Of a stretch of DNA of 64,000 nucleotides, positions 8,860 to 19,083 are shown one piece after another (the first letter of the stretch is position 1; each line of letters opens with the position of its first letter). The notes below the pieces were generated by a model that was given only the letters and a program-made list of their open reading frames with translations, had not been told where the DNA came from and searched no databases. Source of the stretch: Clostridiaceae bacterium (GTDB taxonomy: Bacteria; Bacillota; Clostridia; Saccharofermentanales; DTU023); assembly GCA_012518795.1 (NCBI GenBank), contig JAAYRL010000024.1, positions 20,482-84,481 on the forward strand, in the 5' to 3' direction. A program made the position numbers and the translations under genes.

Positions 8860-9183
8860 TTAAAATACCAACAACATTAAGGCGATTGCCACAATTCCGA
8901 TAATCATTGAAATGAAAATGTTTTTTGTTTTATATGCAATAAAAAACACAATCAGGGAAGGAATAATTTTCAAATTAACCAGAGGATTGAAACTTAAATT
9001 GTTCTCCCAGAAAACCAGATCAGAAAAGACAAGTGCGGAAAAAATGGTAACAGGTATGAAAGACAGCCATTTAGTGAGTGATGGCGGTATTTCTTTATTC
9101 TTGAAAAACAGCATCGGTATTATGCGAGGAATAAAAGTAGCTATTGCTGCACCGAATATAATAATCCATTTTTCAGTTGTCAT
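8860..9183 (-). CDS. azlD: AzlD family branched-chain amino acid exporter subunit
   Basis: Seen: about 107 residues with four hydrophobic segments and the AzlD pattern ATFIPRIIPMLFF near the N-terminus. Family knowledge: the small partner of AzlC; together they export branched-chain amino acids and analogues such as azaleucine. The start ATG at 9183 has GAGG five bases upstream, overlapping the end of azlC by 11 bp, so the two are translationally coupled. Confidence 0.9.
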   Translation of the reverse strand: MTTEKWIIIFGAAIATFIPRIIPMLFFKNKEIPPSLTKWLSFIPVTIFSALVFSDLVFWENNLSFNPLVNLKIIPSLIVFFIAYKTKNIFISMIIGIVAIALMLLVF

Positions 9184-9895
9184 GTTCACCTCTTAGACTA
9201 TTATGTTTTTGATCGGTTTGTGTTTTATTACTCAGAATAAAACCGATTGTCGAAGCGATTACTGCTGCAATAACTAAAGAAATATTATTTTGCAAAAGCA
9301 TTTTAAATATAATCGCCAATATTCCGGAAATAATAGCAACGATCAGGTGAACTTTAGATACGACTTGTTCTACAAGCATTGCGATAAACATTGCAACTAA
9401 AACATAATTGACAACAGTCAGAGAAATATTAATATTTTGACCGATCAATGTTCCGCAGAAACTGCTGATGATCCATGAAAAATGAGCTAATAGATTGGTG
9501 GTCAATGCTTTACTTGGTGTCCAATCAGGATTTGTTGTGAATTGAGTTATATTGGTGCCGAATGTTTCATCGACGATAGTTTGAGCAAATAGCAGATAAA
9601 ATCCGATTGATTTTCCTTTCAGATATTGTATTAAGCCTGATGACATCAAGAGGTGTCTCGAATTAACAAAGAAAATTGTCACAATGATTGAAATCGGTGA
9701 ACTTCCGACAGATACTAATTGGGCAATCATAAACTGTCCTGCTCCGGCGAAGACTAATAAACTCATTATCATTACACTGAAAGGAGAAAAACCGGCTTTA
9801 TCCAGAGCAATACCGCAAGCAAGTCCAAGCGGAATATAACTCAACATTACATAAACAATTTTTTTGAATCCGGCAAGCCAATCTTTTCGTGACAT
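9173..9895 (-). CDS. azlC: AzlC family branched-chain amino acid exporter subunit
   Basis: Seen: 240 residues with several membrane segments and the AzlC landmarks PLGLACGIAL, FAGAGQFMIAQL, FFVNSRHLLM and VDETFGTN. Family knowledge: the large membrane subunit of the AzlCD exporter, often under Lrp-type control; no such regulator lies next to it. It is the first gene of the two-gene azlCD operon. About 200 bp of very AT-rich DNA upstream, shared with no divergent gene, probably holds the promoter. Confidence 0.93.
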   Translation of the reverse strand: MSRKDWLAGFKKIVYVMLSYIPLGLACGIALDKAGFSPFSVMIMSLLVFAGAGQFMIAQLVSVGSSPISIIVTIFFVNSRHLLMSSGLIQYLKGKSIGFYLLFAQTIVDETFGTNITQFTTNPDWTPSKALTTNLLAHFSWIISSFCGTLIGQNINISLTVVNYVLVAMFIAMLVEQVVSKVHLIVAIISGILAIIFKMLLQNNISLVIAAVIASTIGFILSNKTQTDQKHNSLRGEHDN

Positions 9896-10113
9896 ATTTT
9901 CAACTTATCTATGATATTTGTATATATATTTTATAATTCATATTATTGCAATGTATAGTATAAAATTAATTTTTATGCAAAATTATTTTTAAAATTACAT
10001 TTTTAAATTATACCAAAATATATAAAATAATCTATTCTAAAATAATTAACTTGTATTTTGCATAGATAATTAAAATACTATAACATCTTAGAATTTCTCT
10101 CGTTCAGCTCAAA

Positions 10114-11130
10114 TTATTCAATATAATGTTTGAGAGGATTCTTCTTTGGTGAACCGAGATATTCAGATTTAATCAGTTTCCCATGTGCTAAATAACGACC
10201 GGTTGTGCTCCACCACATTCGGTTTTCAACTTTGCAACTGACCAGAACAACCTCGTTATCAACCTTAGGTTCTCTTTCAAAGAGATATTCGTATAATAGA
10301 GAATTATCGATCTCAAGCATTTCATGTACTACATAATGATAACGAGTCTTGGTTTCCAATAAATCTATGGTAAATTCATCGCCGACTTCTATCTCATTCA
10401 AGCGATTGAAGACTCGACCATATTCATCAAACCAATGTCCGAAAATTAAAGCTCGACCGGGTTGGCCTATTTTAGCAGATTCTGCTGTATGACCGGCCCC
10501 GTATCTTAATGCAATCAGCGAATCATTATCAGCAATTGGTGTCGTTAAGTCAATTTTAGGAATTTTTAATGTCCCGATGAAATTAATTATGACATTTCCG
10601 TATTGATCTAAAACCGGGGCATCAACTTCAATTCTTTCGCCTTGTCCAAAATCTTCATAACCTTCGCCCGGAACCTTGTTTGCATCGGGATTGACAGTAA
10701 TAGTGATGGAAGGCGTGACCGGTTCATTTTCCGGAATGTCATTCGTTTCTGTATTAGTATTTGACAATTCTAATACAGCATCTATTTCGGCAATAGCCGA
10801 TTGTTCAATCGCGGATTGTCTTTTTGAGCGTAATTTAGGCTCTAAAAGAAAGTATGCCGCACCTAAAAAGCAACCAATAATTAAGATATCCAAGATGATA
10901 ATGATAGGCCTTTTTTTCTTCTTTTGTTTTTTTTCTCGCTTTTTCATTTGTTTGCTTGCAAGATTAGTTGAATTCTGCAAATCTGACGTTTCCTGTGAGT
11001 TGGATGAATTCTGCGAATCTGATGATTCTGTTGAATTTTTCTCGGTTGCATCAAGATTATCTTTATCAGCTGAATCAACAGGTTTTTCACCATCTTGCTC
11101 GAAAATTGGATTTGGTCTGATTTTATGCAT
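10114..11130 (-). CDS. Sortase family transpeptidase
   Basis: Seen: an Asp/Ser/Asn-rich cytoplasmic N-terminus, a very basic stretch (KKREKKQKKKK), one membrane helix, then an extracellular linker and a sortase domain. Catalytic candidates are His in FGHWFDEYGRVF, Cys in VLVSCKVENRMWW and Arg in TTGRYLAHGKL. Family knowledge: sortases cut LPXTG-like motifs and link proteins to the wall or to pili. The start ATG at 11130 has GAGG at a good distance; a TTG 13 codons upstream lacks one. No LPXTG substrate gene is in the window. Subclass not certain (class D/E-like). Confidence 0.87.
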   Translation of the reverse strand: MHKIRPNPIFEQDGEKPVDSADKDNLDATEKNSTESSDSQNSSNSQETSDLQNSTNLASKQMKKREKKQKKKKRPIIIILDILIIGCFLGAAYFLLEPKLRSKRQSAIEQSAIAEIDAVLELSNTNTETNDIPENEPVTPSITITVNPDANKVPGEGYEDFGQGERIEVDAPVLDQYGNVIINFIGTLKIPKIDLTTPIADNDSLIALRYGAGHTAESAKIGQPGRALIFGHWFDEYGRVFNRLNEIEVGDEFTIDLLETKTRYHYVVHEMLEIDNSLLYEYLFEREPKVDNEVVLVSCKVENRMWWSTTGRYLAHGKLIKSEYLGSPKKNPLKHYIE

Positions 11131-11268
11131 TTCAACCTCAAGTGTTCTATAACTGAAAATATTATTCAATAATTTATATACGTTAATATAAATATGATAT
11201 AACCGTATTGCAAAAAATAAAAGTTAATCTTCAAAACATCTATTGAAAACACCTATCGAATAAAGAAT

Positions 11269-11297
11269 TTGTTGAGAAATTATGATTTGTGTTATCT
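11269..11297 (+). promoter_or_regulatory. Possible promoter of htpG
   Basis: TTGTTG (11269-11274), a 17-bp spacer and TTATCT (11292-11297), about 35 bp before the htpG start. No CIRCE element or CtsR box was noticed. Confidence 0.35.
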
Positions 11298-11331
11298 TAT
11301 TAATGTGTCTTTTATATAGGGGGTATAATTA

Positions 11332-13257
11332 ATGAACAAAAAAGGTAAGATTTCAGTAACAACAGAAAATATTTTTCCGATAATTAGACAATGGCTTTAT
11401 TCTTCACAAGATATTTTCTTGCGTGAAATAGTGTCTAACGGAGTTGACGCGATTACTAAACGTCAACATTTAGCAAATATAGGTCAAATTGACGAATTTG
11501 ATAATCCGCGGATAGATATTGTTTTGGATCAAAAAAATCAGACCTTAACCGTTTCAGATAATGGAATTGGCATGACAGCGGAAGAAGTTGATAATTATAT
11601 CAATGAAATAGCCTATTCCGGATTAGTTGATTTTGTCGAGAAATATCAAAAAGAGGGAGATCCTAAATCACAAATTATTGGCCATTTCGGTTTGGGTTTT
11701 TATTCTGCTTTTATGGTAGCTGATAAAGTGGAAATTCAGACTAAGAGTTGCTTTACGGATCAACCGGCTGTTCATTGGCAAAGTGAGGAAGGGATCGAAT
11801 TTGAAATGACTCAAGGCCAACGTGACGAATCCGGAACAGACATCATTATGCATTTAACAGAAGATGCTGCCAAGCAATATACCGAATTTGAATTACGTTC
11901 GATAATCAGAAAATATTGTCAATTTATGCAATATCCGATCTATTTTAATGTTCTTAGGGAACAAGATGAAGCTGATAAAACAGAAAAAGCCGAAAGTCAA
12001 ACAGAAAAAGCAGCTGATGAGCTTAAGGAAACTGAAACGGAACAAAAAACTGAAAAGCCGATTAATAACCCGAATCCTTTATGGAATAAACGACCGGCCC
12101 AAGTTGAAAAACAGGAATATAAAGATTTTTATTATGAAGTATTTCCTGATGGCAAAGAACCTTTATTCTGGGTCCATCTTAATTTAGATTATCCTTTTAG
12201 AGTAAAAGGAATTCTCTATTTCCCGAAACTAGATCTGCAATATGAAAGATTGGAGGGAAGAATTAAGGTTTTCTATAATCAAGTTTATGTTGCAGATAAT
12301 ATACCGGAGATTATCCCGGAATTTCTATTCTTATTGCGAGGCTGTATTGATTGTCCGGATTTACCGCTCAATGTTTCGCGTAGCTTTTTACAGGATGATC
12401 AATATGTAAGAAAATTGTCCGCACATATTGTGAAAAAAGTTTCTGACCGTTTATTGGAAGTCTATCGAAAAGAAACTGACCAATATAAAGAATGGTGGCA
12501 ATATCTCCAATTATTTGTGAAATATGGCATGATGAGTGATCAGAAATTTTCAGAACGTGTTCACGACATTGCGTTGCTTAAAGATGTATCAGGTGAGTAT
12601 ACAAGCCTGAAAGATATTGCTGAGGGTAATATTTATTATACTCCGGGAGAAAATGAACTTTCAGCCTATACCGCAATGGCCCAGCAACAAGGTAAAACAG
12701 TCTATGTTCTGGATCAAGAGATAGATTTGCAATGGATGTCTTATCTGGAATTTAATTCACAAGGTAAAATCAAATTTGTCAGAGTTGATGCAGAATCAGA
12801 AACAGAACAGCCCGATGAAAAAGCAGAAAAGATCGGTGAAGAACAAAAGACAGTTTTGGCAGATCTGTTGAAAACACTTGGTGCAGATCAATACGAAGTA
12901 AAATACCAAGCAAGCGGTTCAGACAGTCTGCCTTTGTTAATTCGTGAAAGCGAAGAATTTAGGCGTATTAATGATCTTTTGGATCAAGTAAAAAGATCAG
13001 GTGATCAGCAAATGCTGGAATCTATGGAACAAATGCTGCAAAAGGATGAAAACAAGCTTTCTTTGATTGTCAACACAGATCAACCGTTGATGGAGCGATT
13101 GGAAACACTGAATCAAGATGAGGCGACTAATCTCATTGATTATTTTTTGAAGTTAGCAAAATTAGGTCAGGACAGTCTTAAAGGAGCAGAATTTATTAAG
13201 TTTTTAGAATTGAGCGCAAAATATGCCTTTGAATCAACAGAGAGAGACAAAAACTGA
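11332..13257 (+). CDS. htpG: Molecular chaperone HtpG (Hsp90)
   Basis: Seen: a GHKL ATPase N-terminal domain with FLREIVSNGVDAI, SDNGIGM and GHFGLGFYS, a middle domain, and a C-terminal dimerisation region; 641 residues. A Glu/Lys-rich insertion (about residues 210-245) replaces the usual linker. At the lid, the conserved SGT is SGL. Family knowledge: ATP-dependent folding of client proteins. The start follows a GGGGG run. The downstream PurL-like gene begins 35 bp before the htpG stop or just after it, so the two share a transcript. Confidence 0.95.
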   Translation: MNKKGKISVTTENIFPIIRQWLYSSQDIFLREIVSNGVDAITKRQHLANIGQIDEFDNPRIDIVLDQKNQTLTVSDNGIGMTAEEVDNYINEIAYSGLVDFVEKYQKEGDPKSQIIGHFGLGFYSAFMVADKVEIQTKSCFTDQPAVHWQSEEGIEFEMTQGQRDESGTDIIMHLTEDAAKQYTEFELRSIIRKYCQFMQYPIYFNVLREQDEADKTEKAESQTEKAADELKETETEQKTEKPINNPNPLWNKRPAQVEKQEYKDFYYEVFPDGKEPLFWVHLNLDYPFRVKGILYFPKLDLQYERLEGRIKVFYNQVYVADNIPEIIPEFLFLLRGCIDCPDLPLNVSRSFLQDDQYVRKLSAHIVKKVSDRLLEVYRKETDQYKEWWQYLQLFVKYGMMSDQKFSERVHDIALLKDVSGEYTSLKDIAEGNIYYTPGENELSAYTAMAQQQGKTVYVLDQEIDLQWMSYLEFNSQGKIKFVRVDAESETEQPDEKAEKIGEEQKTVLADLLKTLGADQYEVKYQASGSDSLPLLIRESEEFRRINDLLDQVKRSGDQQMLESMEQMLQKDENKLSLIVNTDQPLMERLETLNQDEATNLIDYFLKLAKLGQDSLKGAEFIKFLELSAKYAFESTERDKN

Positions 13258-16200
13258 AGTGAATAAGATTTCTACAATTTTTATCGAACGCGAACCGTCT
13301 TGTGATGTGCGTTTGCAATCTATCAGACATGAATTGAGTGTAAATTTCGGTGTCAAAGCAGCATCTGAGATGCGCCGTTTTTCCCGCTTTGAAGTACAAG
13401 GTTTGAATATTGAAGAAATTTGGCGTGTTAATTATCAGGTTTTTTCGACTTTGGGACTCGACTATGTTGTTGATCCGACCGAATTGTTCGATCAAGATTA
13501 TGTTTTGGCTTTAGCGCCAAGTCATCAAAAATATGATTTAAAATCTGCCAGTGCATTATATTTATTAAAATTTTATTATCCGTATCGTGACTTATATGTT
13601 CGCAGCTCGGAAATTTTAGTTTTTTCTCAACCTGTTTCTGATTCGGAAAAGAAATTAATTCACGAGTTATATGTCGAGCAAACAAATTTGAGTATTTCCA
13701 GATTAAAACCCGCTGATGATTTGTCATTGGAATATAGACAACCTGATTCAGTACAGGAAATAGCCGATTTTACAAAATTGTCGCAAAAAGAATTGAAAAA
13801 ATTGCATGAAGAATATAGTCTGGAGATTGATCTTACTTCACTGCAAAAAATTCAAACTAAATTTAAACAAGAAAATCACAAATTATTGGAAACCGAACTC
13901 CATTTAATTGATAGACTTTGGTGTTCTAAAAATAAAATATTTAAGATAGATTTAGGTGAAGTTTCTTTTGCCGAAGATATTGATCCTCAGATTAAAGCGA
14001 GTCACAATAAATTTGATGCAGAGCGAAGCGGTCTAAATTTTTCAGAATATCTGGAACAAATTTCAAAAAGTGGTGCAGCTGAAAATTCAAATTTCAATTT
14101 TGAAATAAAAATAGGCACAATATCGGATCAAGCTGAAAATCAGGACGCCGGTAATTTTGCGAGTTTAATTAAATCAAATATGATCAGGAGAGAAAAACCG
14201 CTTCAGGCAATGAGATTAAGTACGTATTCTCCCTTACAAGGCCAAACAATATTTTCTCGTAATTCAAAACAACAAGCTGATATTTTACATAAAACAAAGC
14301 AGATCAATACTTTACGTGAGCGAGCTAAACAAGTTTCTCTTTATGCGAAAAAGTCTGACATACCGATAAGTTATGTGAAAGAATATTATTCAGATCAATT
14401 TTCTGAACAAGGTTATGAAATTGCCGGTCTGTTATCATATAAATCTCAAGCTTCATCACCTATACAAGAGATTTTTCCAAACGATCTTGTAGTTATTTTG
14501 GGTTCGCGTACAGATTTGTCGGAAAACAATTTGTCATCTAAGGCAGAGCAAAATAAACTTTTGCAGAGATTTCTAACTGATCCTCATAATCAAATTATGT
14601 TGAAAAAGACATCTATTCTGGATCAAGATGGTTTAGTCGTAACTGCAGCAAAACTTGCTAAAGGTATTGTGTTAAATTTAGATGTCATGCCGTTGGCTCA
14701 AGGTGGTCTTTCAGGTATGGACATAGCTTTTTCTAAAACTAATGACCGAGTATTGGCAATTGTTGGTATAGAGTATCGCCATAAATTTATCAATATTGCT
14801 CGCGATAATGATTTAGAAGCTACAGTGATCGGCAAGATAACGGAGAAAGATAAAATTATTGTGAATTTCCGTGGTCAGACAATTATTAACTTGGACAAAA
14901 AAATATTTGATTTTACTAATCGAAATCTAACGGTAAATCCCGCTATTCAATTGGGCAAATTACAAATTTCAGCTGATCAAAGATCTTCCTTTGCTCAATA
15001 TGTAAAAAACAGAATCGGTAGCATAAATGTTACCTCACAAAGAGGATTAATTAATAATTTTGCAGCTTATATTGGTGGAAATAATGTTTTGGCGCAATTA
15101 GGCGGTAGATTTGAAAGTTCTCCTGAACCGGGCATGATTGCCCGAATTAATTTAAATGATTTAAATCAACTAACAAGTAACAAAACTGATGGGAAGGCAA
15201 CAAAATCAGATTTATTTTCACTGATTACGCACAGCTATTATCCGGAAATAATTAGTCAAAGTCCTTATCATGGTGCATATTATGCAGTTCTGAGTTCATA
15301 TCTCAAAAACATAGCTTTGGGTGGTAATCCAAAGACTGCAGTAATCCATTTGTTAATCGGAATTAGTGAACCACAACATGATCAAACATGGGGCAATTAT
15401 TACAGTGCCGTTTTAGGGGTTTATCAAGCGCAAAAAGATTTCGATTTACCTTTAATCAAACTGCAAACTGAAATTCTTTCATCGGATAAAAAATCAACAG
15501 AATCCACGCTAAACTTACAAACGAATACCGCAGATGAATTACCGATCGTAATCGGGTTCAGCTTTAATACAAAAAACAAAAAAAGATTTGCAACTGCAAC
15601 TCTATCTGAACCCGGTTTACAGGCTTATCTTGTAGACTCAATTAATAATCCGCAAGTGCAAATTAGTAAAACAAAAACGAAATCGCTTTTATCACTGATC
15701 TATCGTTTGATTGATCAAGGTAAAATCAAACATGCTTTAATCAGTGAACATGATTTAGTTACGGATATAATTAAATCTTGCTTCGGAGAAGGTTTAGGGT
15801 TTGAATTCAGTTCGAAATTATTGAACAAGGATCTTCTCAATGATACGTTAGGAAGACTGGTTATTTTTACAGATCAAAATAATGCGGATTTGTTGCTGGA
15901 AAAAACAAGCTTAACCTATCTTGGAATGACAACAGAAACAAGAACGATCAAACGCCTCAATACGGTATTAGATTTATCAGAATTAAGTTCTTTGTATGAA
16001 ACCGGATTAGCAGATATTTATCCGATAGAGAATAGTTTCAGCGATTTATTCGGTGTAGAAGAGAATACTCTCTCAGTTCAAACTAATGAGAATGATGTAC
16101 CTTTAATTGATTTTAATAAAAAGTCACGGATAAAGTCGCGTAAAAAAGCAAAAACACCCAAAGTTTTACTTCCGGAATTTAAGAGTTCAATAGGTGTTAC

Positions 16201-16924
16201 CCGATTGCAGCAAGTATTATCGGATGCAGGAGCAGAAGTTGAACGTTTTATTATCAGTTCCGGCAAAGAAGAATGGACTAAAAAATCAATTAGAATTTTT
16301 GCTGATAAAATTACCGAGACTGATGCTTTAGTTTTAGCAGGAGGTTATGATCTTGAAGATCAACCTGACGGTGTAGCCAAATCTCTCTGTCTTATTTTGG
16401 AGCAAGATTCCGTAAAACAATCAATTAATGATTTATTAGCCCGAGATGGGAAAATATTGGGTATCGGTAACGGCTTCCAAGCTTTGATTGCCTGTGGACT
16501 ATTACCTTATGGCAGATACAGGGAATGGGGCGACAAGCAAGCTTATTTTGCTCCCTATCAAGAATATTTCGGTAATAATAGAATGCTTGAGCTTGAAGTG
16601 GTTAGTAATATAGGGAACTGGTTCAAAACAGAAAATTCAATTTTTCAAGTTCCGATTATAGCCGATTATTGGAAATTAAATATGCCACCGACTTTATGGG
16701 ATTTCTGTATGGAACATGATTTGGTTTTGACTAAATTCAAGATGGAGAATCAGGATTATATTGAATCACTGTCCAGTCCTAATGGCAAAGTTTTGGGTAG
16801 AATTACTCATCCTGAATTTATTTCTTCGGATATTATCAATCTGCCTCTAAAACAAGATTTAGATTTTTTTCAACGTTTTGTGCAAATGCTGATAAATGAA
16901 GGGAAACAAGAAATTTTAGATTAA
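13223..16924 (+). CDS. PurL-like (phosphoribosylformylglycinamidine synthase family) protein with degenerate active sites
   Basis: Seen: 1233 residues spanning the whole single-chain clostridial FGAM synthase architecture. There are recognisable family stretches such as SPYHGAYYAVLSSY, LPEF-x-V in the glutaminase part, AGAEVERF and GNGFQALIACGLLPYG. Key residues are gone. The glutaminase nucleophile Cys in GICNG is Gly1082 (GIGNG), and the SHGEGR catalytic His/Glu motif is absent (region reads IIADYWKLN). The ATP-site motifs GGRTGRDG and GGKDSMSG are also not conserved. Inference: a full-length pseudoenzyme, or one with a changed reaction. The start is uncertain: ATG 13223 overlaps htpG, while GTG 13259 would give a family-like N-terminus. 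The bifunctional purH lies far away. Confidence 0.8.
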   Translation: MPLNQQRETKTEVNKISTIFIEREPSCDVRLQSIRHELSVNFGVKAASEMRRFSRFEVQGLNIEEIWRVNYQVFSTLGLDYVVDPTELFDQDYVLALAPSHQKYDLKSASALYLLKFYYPYRDLYVRSSEILVFSQPVSDSEKKLIHELYVEQTNLSISRLKPADDLSLEYRQPDSVQEIADFTKLSQKELKKLHEEYSLEIDLTSLQKIQTKFKQENHKLLETELHLIDRLWCSKNKIFKIDLGEVSFAEDIDPQIKASHNKFDAERSGLNFSEYLEQISKSGAAENSNFNFEIKIGTISDQAENQDAGNFASLIKSNMIRREKPLQAMRLSTYSPLQGQTIFSRNSKQQADILHKTKQINTLRERAKQVSLYAKKSDIPISYVKEYYSDQFSEQGYEIAGLLSYKSQASSPIQEIFPNDLVVILGSRTDLSENNLSSKAEQNKLLQRFLTDPHNQIMLKKTSILDQDGLVVTAAKLAKGIVLNLDVMPLAQGGLSGMDIAFSKTNDRVLAIVGIEYRHKFINIARDNDLEATVIGKITEKDKIIVNFRGQTIINLDKKIFDFTNRNLTVNPAIQLGKLQISADQRSSFAQYVKNRIGSINVTSQRGLINNFAAYIGGNNVLAQLGGRFESSPEPGMIARINLNDLNQLTSNKTDGKATKSDLFSLITHSYYPEIISQSPYHGAYYAVLSSYLKNIALGGNPKTAVIHLLIGISEPQHDQTWGNYYSAVLGVYQAQKDFDLPLIKLQTEILSSDKKSTESTLNLQTNTADELPIVIGFSFNTKNKKRFATATLSEPGLQAYLVDSINNPQVQISKTKTKSLLSLIYRLIDQGKIKHALISEHDLVTDIIKSCFGEGLGFEFSSKLLNKDLLNDTLGRLVIFTDQNNADLLLEKTSLTYLGMTTETRTIKRLNTVLDLSELSSLYETGLADIYPIENSFSDLFGVEENTLSVQTNENDVPLIDFNKKSRIKSRKKAKTPKVLLPEFKSSIGVTRLQQVLSDAGAEVERFIISSGKEEWTKKSIRIFADKITETDALVLAGGYDLEDQPDGVAKSLCLILEQDSVKQSINDLLARDGKILGIGNGFQALIACGLLPYGRYREWGDKQAYFAPYQEYFGNNRMLELEVVSNIGNWFKTENSIFQVPIIADYWKLNMPPTLWDFCMEHDLVLTKFKMENQDYIESLSSPNGKVLGRITHPEFISSDIINLPLKQDLDFFQRFVQMLINEGKQEILD

Positions 16925-16998
16925 TTGTGCAAAAAGGTTAATAATTTGTTAAATTTATTGTGTTTTGTATTGAAATTCCTTTTGACTGAGGCTTATTA

Positions 16999-17028
16999 TT
17001 GACCAACTCTAAAATAAGTAAATATAAT
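16999..17028 (+). promoter_or_regulatory. Promoter of the 3D-domain / rsmA / zapA / dut operon
   Basis: TTGACC (16999-17004), an 18-bp spacer and TATAAT (17023-17028). TTGACCA here and TGGTCAA at 17048-17054 form an inverted pair that flanks the -10 box and could be an operator. Confidence 0.55.
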
Positions 17029-17066
17029 TTAATAAAAGATTATATAATGGTCAATTAGGAGTAAAT

Positions 17067-18203
17067 ATGTTGAAGAAACGAATAGAACGGATATTGGGAA
17101 CAGTCACACTGGCTTTATTGCTGGCTGTTGTTTCGGTATATTTTTTGCGTTCTGCCAATAATGAAGAATCAACAGACTTCCTGGCTGTAAATAAACTAAC
17201 TCATGATCAATCAATTGATACCTCGGATTCAAAAGTTATGGCTGATCTTGATTCAATTAAACTTGATACATTAGCTGACAGATATGTTGATAATTTCAAT
17301 CGTTCTCTAAATACAATCCCTGAAAAACTGAAAATCAATGTAAAAGAAATAAGAGATGTTGAGGGTGAACTTGAACTGGATTTAGATTCTATACGTAAAC
17401 ATGATAAAAATCTCTTGAAAACAGATTTAGTCATAGAAGAAGAATTGAAAATTGATAGTGAGATTGAAACTCAGGTTGAGAACATAGCGGAACAGCCGAT
17501 TATGCTTGAATCATCGCCTGAAGCTTGGGTTGAGCCGGAGGCGCCTGCGGAAGTACCGACAGAACCGGAACCTGAAATTCCGGCAGAAGAACCAACTAAG
17601 ACTGAAGTTCAGACTGAGTCACCGACTGAATCTGAAGTTCCGGTAGAAGTACCGGCTGAACCCGAAATACCTAATGAAACTGAAGCACCAACAGAAACAA
17701 CGACTGAACCATCTGTTGCTCCGGCAGTACAAAGTATCCAATTTGTCAGTCCGGGATCAACCGCTGCTGCAGCTACAAACCATAGTTTAATTGCCGGGCT
17801 GATAAAGCCGAATGGTAAGGCATCTTATTATAATTTCACTGAAAACGGTGATGGTACGATTACTGTTGATGGATATACATTTGCCTATACCGGTTCACAT
17901 TATAGTACAATTACCGGATATGACGGCATAGAGTGTTCGGGAACAGGCATTCCAAATAAGACTGCCAGCGGTCTTGCAACGACACGTGGCTTAGCAGCTA
18001 CGGTTTTTCCTAAGTATGGTGGCTATCCTTTCGGGACAGTACTTTTTATCGAAGGATACGGATTAGTTGTAGTTGCGGATTATAACGGTATGGGAGAACA
18101 AGATTCCAGCTGGTTAGATGTTTGTTATTATGATGGTGAACTGGCAACCGGTATTGATCCCGGCAGATCAACCAGCAGAGTGTTTATTTTAGCAACCAAT
18201 TAA
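17067..18203 (+). CDS. Membrane-anchored or secreted 3D-domain (RlpA-like barrel) cell-wall protein
   Basis: Seen: an N-terminal hydrophobic segment (about residues 8-28), then an extracellular stalk rich in Pro, Glu and Thr with repeats of the type EVPTEPE (about residues 150-220). The C-terminal 3D-type double-psi barrel has TASGLATTRGLAA, PFGTVLFIEGYG, VVADYN and WLDVCYYD. Family knowledge: 3D domains occur in wall-associated proteins such as YocH/YuiC and resemble lytic transglycosylase barrels. The stop overlaps the rsmA start (TAATG), so they are coupled. Two Cys are present in the barrel region. Confidence 0.82.
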   Translation: MLKKRIERILGTVTLALLLAVVSVYFLRSANNEESTDFLAVNKLTHDQSIDTSDSKVMADLDSIKLDTLADRYVDNFNRSLNTIPEKLKINVKEIRDVEGELELDLDSIRKHDKNLLKTDLVIEEELKIDSEIETQVENIAEQPIMLESSPEAWVEPEAPAEVPTEPEPEIPAEEPTKTEVQTESPTESEVPVEVPAEPEIPNETEAPTETTTEPSVAPAVQSIQFVSPGSTAAAATNHSLIAGLIKPNGKASYYNFTENGDGTITVDGYTFAYTGSHYSTITGYDGIECSGTGIPNKTASGLATTRGLAATVFPKYGGYPFGTVLFIEGYGLVVVADYNGMGEQDSSWLDVCYYDGELATGIDPGRSTSRVFILATN

Positions 18204-19072
18204 TGTTAGATTTATCAACTACTAAAGAAATTTTAAATGAATTTAATATTCTGCCCCGACAATCATTGGGGCAGAATTTTTTGATTTCACAACCAATTGT
18301 GCAAAAAATTATTGAAATAAGCAATCTTTCAAAACAAAGTCATGTTCTGGAAATTGGTCCCGGATTGGGAAGTTTGACATCAGTATTGCTTGAGTTTGCT
18401 GCTAAAGTATCAGCTTATGAAATTGATGAGCAGATGATAGCTGTGTTGGAACAACGGTTGTCTGACAAATCAAATCTGGCATTATATCACCAAAACATTC
18501 TTCAAGCAGATTTACATGCACTGTATGCCAAAGAACAGAATTTTCAAGTTGTTGCAAATTTACCTTACTATATTTCAGCAGAAATTATTGAAAAACTATT
18601 GACCGAAGTACCTAATATGAAAAGTATGACTTTAATGTTGCAAAAAGAAGCGGTTGAGCGAATCAGCTTAGGACCAAATGATAGTCGTTATGGTCCGACG
18701 GCCATCCTGATACAGTTATATGGCAAGATAACCGACAAAATCAAGGTTGCTTCTTCTTGCTTTTATCCTCAGCCGGGAGTAAGCTCTCAAGTTATAAAAA
18801 TTGCAAGAGATCCGAAGTCCGTTTTGTTTTTAAATATGGAAAATATGAATTTGCTTAAATTTAAGGATTTTTTAAAACAATGTTTTGCTCAACGGAGAAA
18901 GACAATACGTAACAATTTAAAAAATAATTTAAAGACAAAACTTTCAGAGCAAGAGTTGAGTAAAATAGAACAATTAAAGATTGTTGATTTTGATTTGCGC
19001 CCGGAACAAATTACTGCTAAAAAGTTTTGGCAATTATATCTGTCTGTGGCAAACTATAATGATAAAGATTAA
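18203..19072 (+). CDS. rsmA: 16S rRNA dimethyladenosine transferase RsmA (KsgA)
   Basis: Dimethylates the two adjacent adenines in the 3'-terminal hairpin loop of 16S rRNA during 30S maturation. Seen: SLGQNFLI, the SAM-binding LEIGPGLGSLT, the acidic residue in AYEID, and the catalytic NLPYYIS. 289 residues, normal length. The ATG overlaps the previous stop by one base and has no independent ribosome binding site, so it is read by translational coupling. Its own stop overlaps the ATG of the longer zapA frame. Confidence 0.97.
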   Translation: MLDLSTTKEILNEFNILPRQSLGQNFLISQPIVQKIIEISNLSKQSHVLEIGPGLGSLTSVLLEFAAKVSAYEIDEQMIAVLEQRLSDKSNLALYHQNILQADLHALYAKEQNFQVVANLPYYISAEIIEKLLTEVPNMKSMTLMLQKEAVERISLGPNDSRYGPTAILIQLYGKITDKIKVASSCFYPQPGVSSQVIKIARDPKSVLFLNMENMNLLKFKDFLKQCFAQRRKTIRNNLKNNLKTKLSEQELSKIEQLKIVDFDLRPEQITAKKFWQLYLSVANYNDKD

Positions 19073-19083
19073 TGGAGGCACAA

